10,602 nt of DNA, from assembly GCA_023253615.1 (NCBI GenBank), contig JALRFZ010000624.1, positions 1 through 10,602 on the forward strand, given 5' to 3'. A program made the position numbers and the translations under genes. Shown in pieces: positions 5,899-10,602 of this stretch (within the stretch, counting starts at the first letter, position 1; each line of letters starts with the position of its first letter). The notes beneath the pieces were generated by a model. It was not told where the DNA came from. It did no database searches and saw only the letters and a list, made by a program, of their open reading frames with translations. This DNA comes from Verrucomicrobiales bacterium (GTDB lineage Bacteria; Verrucomicrobiota; Verrucomicrobiia; Verrucomicrobiales; DEV007).

Positions 5899-7179
5899 AT
5901 GGACGAAGGACTTGATCCACCGGGAGCAGATGTTGGCGAGGCACCGGTTGGTCCCTCGGTCAGGGCTGATTGGAACCAGCCCACTGTTGTCGGTTCCAGC
6001 AATTCCGAAGAATCCGTCGAAGCGGTGCCCGTACCGGTAGTGGCCTCTTCCGGCCGAGGGCGTAAGGCGGTCGAGAAAATTTCCAAAAACACAAAAACAC
6101 AAATCATGACTGAAATTAAAGATCAAGGAACGTTCCTCGGCATCGACCTTGGGACCAATACCACCGTCGTTGTCGGATCGGTCGGGCGCGATCCCAGCAT
6201 CGTGCTGGATTTTTCCCTGCCCACTTTGGTAGGGGAAGTGACGAAAGACACGGTGCTTGGCGTTTTCGACGATGGTACGAAGTTCCTCATCGGTGCGGAT
6301 GCGGCCCGCGAATCGGACTACCTCGATATCCGGCACCCCCTGCGAGACGGCGTTATCCATGATGTGGAGGCCGTCGGGATCTTCTTCAAGGAGATCCAGA
6401 AGCGGGTCATGAAGGAGAATCCGGAGAATGCGGTCTACGCCGTTATCGGAATTCCCGCCCGTACGTCGGAAGAGGATCGAAATGCGTTGGCGAACGCGTG
6501 TCGTGGAATCTTTGATCGATTCATTCTCGCTCCCGAGCCTTTCCTGGCCGCCCTGGGATACCGGGATGATGGCAGGTTGAAATCCGCGGATTACCACGAT
6601 CCGGTTCGTAACAGCTTGGTGATTGACATCGGTGCGGGCACCACGGACATCTGCGTGGTTCAAGGCAAGTTTCCCACGGACAAGGATACGTTTTCGCTTC
6701 CGGTCGCGGGAGATTGGATTGATGAGCAGGTTCTTGCGGCGCTCAAAGGCCTTTATTCCCAGTTCGATCTCACTGTCGATCAGATCCGCAAGATCAAGGA
6801 GGAGAACGCCGCGGTTGACCGCAACGCGATTGGCTCCGTCGAGGTGGTGATCAAAGGCAAGAAACGTGTCATCGAAGTGGCCGCACCCCTTTCCGGGGCG
6901 GTTCAGGAGCTTCTCGGAAAGATCTTCGATGCGGTGGTTACGCTGATCGAGAACAGTCCTTCCCGTATGTCGGAGGTTCTGGTGAAGAACATCTTCCTCA
7001 CCGGGGGCGGCAGCCAAATCCGATCGCTGGACAAGGCTCTGCAGGATCGGCTGAACAAATATGGCTTTGAAGCGCCTGTCTGTCGATCGGTCGGTAAGGA
7101 CTACCTGAAAATGGTCGCTTCGGGTGCGTGGAAGCTTTCGCGCACGGCTTCGCGGGATTTCTGGCAAAGCAATATCTGA
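5899..7179 (+). CDS. MamK-like actin-family ATPase
   Basis: A 426-residue bacterial actin. Actin-like ATPases polymerise with ATP into filaments that position or move cell contents; MamK does this for magnetosomes. Numbering from 5899: residues 1-69 are an acidic, Pro/Ser/Val-rich, probably disordered tail; phosphate-1 loop FLGIDLGTNTTV (79-90); MamK-like YLDIRHPLRDGVI (141-153); YAVIGIPARTS (180-190); EPF with Glu213; phosphate-2 loop VIDIGAGTTDIC with Asp243; adenosine motif IFLTGGGSQIRSLD (365-378). Glu213 and Asp243 match the MamK catalytic residues E143 and D161, so the ATPase looks intact. Between them are 12 extra residues compared with MamK. Start: an ATG at 6106 (MTEIKDQG) gives 357 residues, close to MamK length, after an A-rich leader. 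I kept 5899 because composition becomes coding-like there and relatives often have N-terminal tails; the choice is open. No mam genes, partner or plasmid-partition gene is adjacent. Confidence 0.9.
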   Translation: MDEGLDPPGADVGEAPVGPSVRADWNQPTVVGSSNSEESVEAVPVPVVASSGRGRKAVEKISKNTKTQIMTEIKDQGTFLGIDLGTNTTVVVGSVGRDPSIVLDFSLPTLVGEVTKDTVLGVFDDGTKFLIGADAARESDYLDIRHPLRDGVIHDVEAVGIFFKEIQKRVMKENPENAVYAVIGIPARTSEEDRNALANACRGIFDRFILAPEPFLAALGYRDDGRLKSADYHDPVRNSLVIDIGAGTTDICVVQGKFPTDKDTFSLPVAGDWIDEQVLAALKGLYSQFDLTVDQIRKIKEENAAVDRNAIGSVEVVIKGKKRVIEVAAPLSGAVQELLGKIFDAVVTLIENSPSRMSEVLVKNIFLTGGGSQIRSLDKALQDRLNKYGFEAPVCRSVGKDYLKMVASGAWKLSRTASRDFWQSNI

Positions 7180-7228
7180 TCTGATTCAAGACCATCAGTC
7201 GCCTTTCAGTGCGCAAACAGCTAGGGTT

Positions 7229-7335
7229 GGCACGGAGTCCTTTGGATTCCTCAAAATTTTCGGGGTGGGACGACCCAATGACCGGTCTCGCTCTGATGAA
7301 TTGAGGAGTTTTCGGATTCCGTGCCCTCTCTTTTT
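7229..7335 (+). terminator. Imperfect inverted repeat with T-rich tail after the actin-like gene
   Basis: GGCACGGAGTCC (7229-7240) pairs with GGATTCCGTGCC (7314-7325) at 11 of 12 positions, and TCCTCAA (7248-7254) with TTGAGGA (7301-7307). CTCTCTTTTT (7326-7335) follows, so a terminator for the actin-like gene is plausible. The long arms around a roughly 97-base body also resemble a small non-autonomous repeat element. The rest of the gene-free stretch 7180-7494 holds no convincing gene or RNA; its G-rich right half (about 7370-7470) shows only runs such as GGTGGGTGGTAAGG. Confidence 0.5.
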
Positions 7336-7494
7336 CCTGACGCATCTGATGGAAAGATTGAGACTGGATTCACCGCGGCAAGGTGGGAAAAAAGAAGAGC
7401 GGTGGGTGGTAAGGTTGGTCAGGCGGGTGCCAGGTTGGCGCAGCTTGATTTCGATGGGGGGGCGATCCGCGAGTCCGATAAAACCAGGCCGTTT

Positions 7495-8163
7495 TCAACC
7501 GGGGAGTTCACTCTTTTCCGGAATAAATTCCGGCAAGGAATTCGTATGGCGGACGTCATTGCAATTCTTGATATCCCTGGACCCAACGGCTTCTGAAAAC
7601 CGTTGGGCGGTAATGTGGGTTGGCTCTTCCACCGCCACCGCCAACAAAGCGATCACCGAGATCGAGTCGGTGATCTCCCCGCGCTTCACCATCGCGATGG
7701 CTTCGCTGAGGGGCAGACGCCGCACTTGCAACGCCTCCGTCTCCTCGGGATCGGCCTCCGCCTGCGTCAGATCCGTCGCCACGAAAATCGTCGCGCGTTC
7801 ATCCGAGACCGAATTGGAAAGGGCGAGATCGTCCAACAAGACCCTGTATCGTCCGGCAATCAACCCTGTTTCCTCGCGCAGCTCTCGCTTCGCCGCTTCG
7901 AGAGGGGATTCATCCGCGGGACAGCCGCCTTCCGGGATCTCCCACTCGTAGGTGTCGAGCGTGTAGCGGTATTGCCCGACGAGCCAGGTGTGGCCCTCGT
8001 CGTCGATCGGCAGCACGCCGATCGCGCGGTTCCGGAAATGGACGACCCCATAGATCCCGGGACGACCCGAGGGGTTCGTCACCTCGCTCTCCGTGACCCG
8101 GATCCAGGGGTTCTCGTAGACGGTGCGGGTCGAGTGGGTGACCCAGGGGTTTTCAGCATTCAT
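7495..8163 (-). CDS. Nudix hydrolase, ADP-ribose pyrophosphatase type
   Basis: A 222-residue protein. Residues 79-101 match the Nudix box Gx5Ex7REUxEExGU exactly (Gly79, Glu85, Arg93-Glu94-Leu95, Glu97-Glu98, Gly100-Leu101). The preceding WEIPEGG and the N-terminal pattern VHFRNRAIGVLPIDDEG with GQYRYTLDTYEWE are typical of the NudF/ADP-ribose pyrophosphatase branch, which splits ADP-ribose to AMP and ribose-5-phosphate with Mg2+ in the cytoplasm. Substrate is inferred from the branch, not proven. Start ATG 8163 gives MNAENPWVTHS; no clear Shine-Dalgarno. After the expected domain end (ALLAVAVEE, about 180) there is a tail of about 42 residues with different character. The gene is divergent from the small basic protein gene, 81 bases apart. 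Confidence 0.92.
   Translation of the reverse strand: MNAENPWVTHSTRTVYENPWIRVTESEVTNPSGRPGIYGVVHFRNRAIGVLPIDDEGHTWLVGQYRYTLDTYEWEIPEGGCPADESPLEAAKRELREETGLIAGRYRVLLDDLALSNSVSDERATIFVATDLTQAEADPEETEALQVRRLPLSEAIAMVKRGEITDSISVIALLAVAVEEPTHITAQRFSEAVGSRDIKNCNDVRHTNSLPEFIPEKSELPG
7582..7607. repeat. Perfect 8-bp hairpin inside the Nudix C-terminal tail
   Basis: CCCAACGG (7582-7589) and CCGTTGGG (7600-7607) form a perfect stem with a 10-base loop. It lies within the region coding the unusual Nudix tail, about 40 codons before the stop. It looks like a terminator stem but has no T-run on the minus strand. If the Nudix frame originally stopped before it, this may be a former intergenic hairpin taken into the ORF. 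Confidence 0.5.
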
Positions 8164-8180
8164 CAGGGGCGGATTTCCAC

Positions 8181-8209
8181 TTGCCACTTCGGGGGTTTTG
8201 CCCTTTAAT
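8181..8209 (+). promoter_or_regulatory. Strong promoter for the small basic protein gene
   Basis: TTGCCA (8181-8186) and TTTAAT (8204-8209) are separated by exactly 17 bases; each matches the sigma-70-type consensus at 5 of 6. The predicted start near 8216 gives a leader of about 29 bases before ATG 8245. It is the best promoter match in the window and implies high expression. It lies in the 81-base divergent gap with the Nudix gene. Confidence 0.6.
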
Positions 8210-8244
8210 GCCGCCCTTCGCAGCAAGCGGAACGATTCATTACC

Positions 8245-8538
8245 ATGGGCAAGCAACACAACAAGGTGGAAAAGCGCATTCGTCGCAAGAGTTACCTCAA
8301 GCGCAAGACCGAGGCCGTGAAGGCCCAGATCGCGTTGGGCAAGAAGCCTTCCTCCAGGAAAGTCGCCAAGGAAGCCGCCGCCGAAGGTGCGGAAGAAGCC
8401 GCCGAGTCTCCGAAGAAAGCCGCCGCCAAGAAGGCACCTGCCAAGAAAGTCGCTGCCAAGAAGGCTCCGGCCAAAAAGGCTGCCACCAAAAAAGCCGCCG
8501 ACGCTCCTGCCACCGAAGCACCGGGTGCCGAAGAGTGA
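8245..8538 (+). CDS. Small basic protein with histone H1-like Lys/Ala tail
   Basis: A 97-residue protein in three parts. Residues 1-40 are a strongly basic head (MGKQHNKVEKRIRRKSYLKR, later LGKKPSSRK); 41-55 is a short Ala/Glu patch; 56-85 is a tail of AAKKAPAKK-type repeats as in histone H1 and bacterial H1-like proteins; an acidic end closes it (APGAEE). Such a protein would bind nucleic acid, either the nucleoid or ribosomal RNA. I do not recognise a named family. I considered ribosomal protein S20 and rejected it. It has a strong promoter of its own, and a YacP-like RNase gene starts 18 bases after its stop, so the two are probably co-transcribed. The repeat tail and the high Lys content on regular AAG/AAA codons support real translation. 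Confidence 0.86.
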   Translation: MGKQHNKVEKRIRRKSYLKRKTEAVKAQIALGKKPSSRKVAKEAAAEGAEEAAESPKKAAAKKAPAKKVAAKKAPAKKAATKKAADAPATEAPGAEE

Positions 8539-8556
8539 TTTTTCCGGAGACGACGG

Positions 8557-9006
8557 ATGGACCCGGATCGTCCATCTTTTCTCCTCGTCGATGGAAACAA
8601 CGTCCTCCACGCGTGGGAGGATCTCCGGCCGATGCGACTCCGCTCGGTCGATCTGGCCCGGCGGGAACTGATCCGACGGCTCACCGATTGGTCCGATGAT
8701 GCGGACGAGCGTGTCGTCCTCGTCTTTGACGGCGGTAGCCGCTCGCCCCGCGACGAACAGCGCGACAGACGCATCCAGGTGATCCATGGCGGTCCGGGTG
8801 AGACCGCCGATGCGGTGATCGAGCGGCTCGTGCTGAAGTATGGTGGGACCTACGGACTCTCCGTCGCGACCGACGATCATGCGGTGCGGGATCTCGCCGC
8901 CGCGGCCGGGGCCGGGACCATTTCCTGCGATCTGCTGAAGGCCCGTCTCGAGGCAGGTCATCAAAACCGCGCGGATTGGCTGAGGCGCCACCGGCGGAAG
9001 AAGTGA
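8557..9006 (+). CDS. YacP/Rae1-like NYN-domain ribonuclease
   Basis: A 149-residue protein of the YacP branch of the NYN (PIN-like) nucleases. Seen directly: FLLVDGNNVLHAW with Asp12 and Asn14-15; VVLVFDGG with Asp58; GETADAVIERLV with Glu82 and Asp85; LSVATDDHAVRD with Asp106-107. These acidic residues form the metal site of the fold and all are present. The best-studied member, Rae1 of Bacillus subtilis, enters the ribosomal A site and cuts mRNA; the same role here is an inference. GGAG at 8546-8549, seven bases before ATG 8557, is one of the few clear ribosome binding sites in the window. It follows the small basic protein gene by 18 bases. The C-terminus is very basic (WLRRHRRKK), suiting RNA or ribosome contact. 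Confidence 0.92.
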   Translation: MDPDRPSFLLVDGNNVLHAWEDLRPMRLRSVDLARRELIRRLTDWSDDADERVVLVFDGGSRSPRDEQRDRRIQVIHGGPGETADAVIERLVLKYGGTYGLSVATDDHAVRDLAAAAGAGTISCDLLKARLEAGHQNRADWLRRHRRKK

Positions 9007-9123
9007 TTCGGCAGGGAAAGGGCGGCCTGCGCAACACGCATGACCCGGTAGAGGGGTGGTCGATCGGCTCGCTCCCTCTTGCTTGCCACGTGACCACACT
9101 GAAATCGGCGACCTCCTCCTCCC

Positions 9124-9188
9124 GCCTACGGAATCGATTTCCGTCCAATGGAATGCCGTCTTCCGTGTCTTCCGCGTGTTCCGTAGGC
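9124..9188. repeat. 10-bp perfect inverted repeat in the 9007-9280 gap
   Basis: GCCTACGGAA (9124-9133) and TTCCGTAGGC (9179-9188) are perfect inverted copies around a 45-base loop. The loop repeats the phrase TTCCGT/TTCCGC about every 9-10 bases near its right side. It may end transcription of the NYN gene or be a dispersed intergenic repeat. The remainder of the 274-base gap shows no convincing gene; an open frame across it begins inside the NYN gene in another phase and looks like a shadow. Confidence 0.5.
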
Positions 9189-9244
9189 CGCTTCTTCTTC
9201 GCCCGATGGGGAGATGCCTGTTCTTTGCTCTACCGCCGACAGGC

Positions 9245-9273
9245 TTGCAAGTCGGACCTCCGCACCGTATTCT
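9245..9273 (+). promoter_or_regulatory. Candidate promoter of the coiled-coil membrane protein gene
   Basis: TTGCAA (9245-9250), 17 bases, TATTCT (9268-9273): each box matches consensus at 4 of 6. The transcription start would fall near 9280, right at the ATG at 9281, implying a leaderless or nearly leaderless message. No Shine-Dalgarno is visible before this ATG, which agrees with that. Confidence 0.38.
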
Positions 9274-9280
9274 CGGCGAC

Positions 9281-10602
9281 ATGAACCAGGCCGTCCTCGA
9301 ACGCCAGTGGAACCGCCGCGCGGCCGCGCTCGCGGGACGCCTCAATCTCGGCTGGTGGCTCGAGCGTTTCAACCAGCTCGTCCTCGTCGGTCTGCTGCTC
9401 TTTGCCGTGGTCTTGCTGGCAGGGCGCACCTGGCGCGCGGACTGGATCTCCCCCGTTCCGGTTTTCATTGGGCTCGCCGTTCTCGTGGTCGTGCTGGCGT
9501 TGACCTCCTGGCTTTTGGTGCGGCGGCGGTTTGTCGGTGCGGAAAAGGGGCTCGTCCGCCTCGATGAGAAACTTTCCCTCCACAACCGGCTTGTTTCGGC
9601 CTCGGCCAAGGTCGGCCCGTGGCCCGAGGTGGCGGTGGATCCGGTCGGTGCGGCGGGATTTCGTTGGAATCTCCCCCGTGCCCTTCTCCCCGGACTTGCG
9701 GCCCTGTCCCTGGTGGCGGGGGCGTGGTGGGTGCCGATCCCGGAACGATCCGCGGCACCCCGCCAGGTCGTCGAGCCGAGTGCCTGGGAGCAGATGGAGG
9801 AATGGCTCGAGACGCTCGAGGCCGAGGAATTGATCGAAGAGGAGAAGATCGAGGAACTTGCCGGCCGCATCGAAGAGCTGCGCGACCAACCCGAGGAGGA
9901 ATGGTTCAGCCATTCCAGCCTCGAGGCGACCGATTCGCTGCAGCAGGCCCTGGGGATGGAGATCCGGGATCTCGCCGAAGAGATGAAGGCACTCGAGCGC
10001 AATCTCGCGGCCCTCCAGAAATTCTCCGGTCAGATGAGCGAGGCGAAAAAAGAGCAGCTCAAAAAGGAGATGCAGCAGGCACTCGAGGCGCTTCAGGAAA
10101 GCGGACTCGGAGTGAATCAGGAGCTCCTCGATCAGATCGGGGAAATCGATCCTTCGCAACTCGGTCAGGAGACCCTCTCCAATCTTACTTCCGGGCAATT
10201 GGAATCGCTCCAACAGCAGCTCCGGAAAGGCTCCGGAGCTCTGGGATCGATGGAAGGCCTGCCCGAAATGGGGGAGGAGATGCGCATGGGGATGGGAATG
10301 GGCGGCCCGGGTTTCGGCGAGGAAGGCGAGGGGCCCGGTGCCGGCGGAATCAGCCGCGGACGGGGCGATGCTCCGCTCTTTTTCGACGACAAGATCGACG
10401 ACCTCGGCACGAACAATCTCGAAAAGGTGACGAACGACGATTTTTCCAAGGCGGCCATCGGCGAAACGCTCGGTCTCGGCGAAACGGAGCGGGAAATCGA
10501 CGAGTCCGCGGCCGGGCCGGTCGCCGGTGGAGCAGTGGGGGCGGCCGGGAAAGGGGGCGAGGCCGTCTCGCGCGAGACCCTGCTGCCGGACGAGCAGGCC
10601 GT
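9281..10602 (+). CDS. Large membrane protein with coiled coil, partial at the window end
   Basis: Open from ATG 9281 to the window end, 440 codons with no stop. Residues 1-30 are basic and amphipathic; hydrophobic helices lie at about 32-48 and 57-80, and a third at about 132-152. The stretch between helices two and three (EKGLVRLDEKLSLHNRLVSA) resembles the conserved linker of DUF4175-like and BatA-neighbour proteins. Residues about 167-275 are Glu/Leu/Gln-rich and strongly coiled-coil; then a Gly/Met patch (about 303-316), a linker with GRGDAPLFFDD, and an acidic low-complexity region. The last visible residues, LLPDEQAV, look like the start of the short C-terminal motif that usually ends such proteins, so the gene probably stops soon after the window. 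In relatives these genes sit with MoxR ATPase and DUF58/VWA genes; none is in view. No enzymatic motif is seen. Function unknown. Confidence 0.87.
   Translation, partial: MNQAVLERQWNRRAAALAGRLNLGWWLERFNQLVLVGLLLFAVVLLAGRTWRADWISPVPVFIGLAVLVVVLALTSWLLVRRRFVGAEKGLVRLDEKLSLHNRLVSASAKVGPWPEVAVDPVGAAGFRWNLPRALLPGLAALSLVAGAWWVPIPERSAAPRQVVEPSAWEQMEEWLETLEAEELIEEEKIEELAGRIEELRDQPEEEWFSHSSLEATDSLQQALGMEIRDLAEEMKALERNLAALQKFSGQMSEAKKEQLKKEMQQALEALQESGLGVNQELLDQIGEIDPSQLGQETLSNLTSGQLESLQQQLRKGSGALGSMEGLPEMGEEMRMGMGMGGPGFGEEGEGPGAGGISRGRGDAPLFFDDKIDDLGTNNLEKVTNDDFSKAAIGETLGLGETEREIDESAAGPVAGGAVGAAGKGGEAVSRETLLPDEQA

Noticed and set aside
5782..7167. Minus-strand open frame antisense to the actin-like gene
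   Set aside because: The plus strand has every actin motif; the antisense product shows none and would start inside the gene.
7326..7494. Possible small gene or tRNA in the G-rich gap before the Nudix stop
   Set aside because: No cloverleaf with a TTCRA loop and no short frame with a credible start and composition could be found.
8245..8538. Ribosomal protein S20
   Set aside because: Size and charge fit roughly, but the S20 pattern (N-terminal KSAKKR helix and long helical bundle) is absent; the tail is histone H1-like.
7495..10002. One long minus-strand frame read as a single 835-residue protein
   Set aside because: Only 7495-8163 codes for a real protein (Nudix). The rest is antisense to the basic protein, NYN and membrane protein genes and reads as Arg/Ser/Pro-rich shadow.

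Overview
The window looks like chromosomal DNA from a GC-rich Gram-negative bacterium, most likely of the Verrucomicrobiota or the wider PVC group. This is inferred from gene content and style, not from a marker gene. The hints are an STN-domain lipoprotein, a lysine-rich small basic protein, a large coiled-coil membrane protein of the kind seen near MoxR/BatA loci, A-rich leaders and few clear Shine-Dalgarno sites. The housekeeping parts are GC-rich; the stretch from about 5756 to 7330 is visibly richer in A and T.

Left part (1-3300, mostly + strand): the end of chorismate synthase (aroC), a four-helix CvpA-like membrane protein and a complete gatB lie close together and probably form one transcription unit. 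Directly after gatB is a small HicB/HicA-type toxin-antitoxin module. It has a palindrome in its promoter, and its toxin gene appears to carry a one-base frameshift right after the start codon. Just past hicA is a second, decayed copy of the last 85 bases of gatB, so the module sits between two copies of the gatB 3' end, as expected for insertion at that site. A CTCNTA hexamer array with an inverted partner closes this part.

Middle part (3300-7330): a minus-strand lipoprotein with an STN-like domain is followed by a complete ISL3-family insertion sequence (1341 bp, 22-bp imperfect terminal inverted repeats, intact DDE transposase, no obvious target duplication). Beyond it is an AT-rich regulatory stretch, then a gene for an actin-like ATPase that resembles the magnetosome filament protein MamK but has no magnetosome gene beside it. 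An imperfect inverted repeat with a T-rich tail follows that gene.

Right part (7495-10602): a minus-strand Nudix hydrolase of the ADP-ribose pyrophosphatase type is divergent from a lysine/alanine-rich small basic protein with a near-consensus promoter. This is followed closely by a YacP/Rae1-like NYN-domain RNase. After about 275 noncoding bases with an inverted repeat, a large membrane and coiled-coil protein begins and runs off the window.

The points most worth following are the gatB-tail duplication around hicBA, the broken hicA start, the palindromic operator without an evident DNA-binding domain, and the orphan MamK-like actin with an insertion near its active site. No CRISPR array, tRNA, rRNA or recognisable defence island was found.
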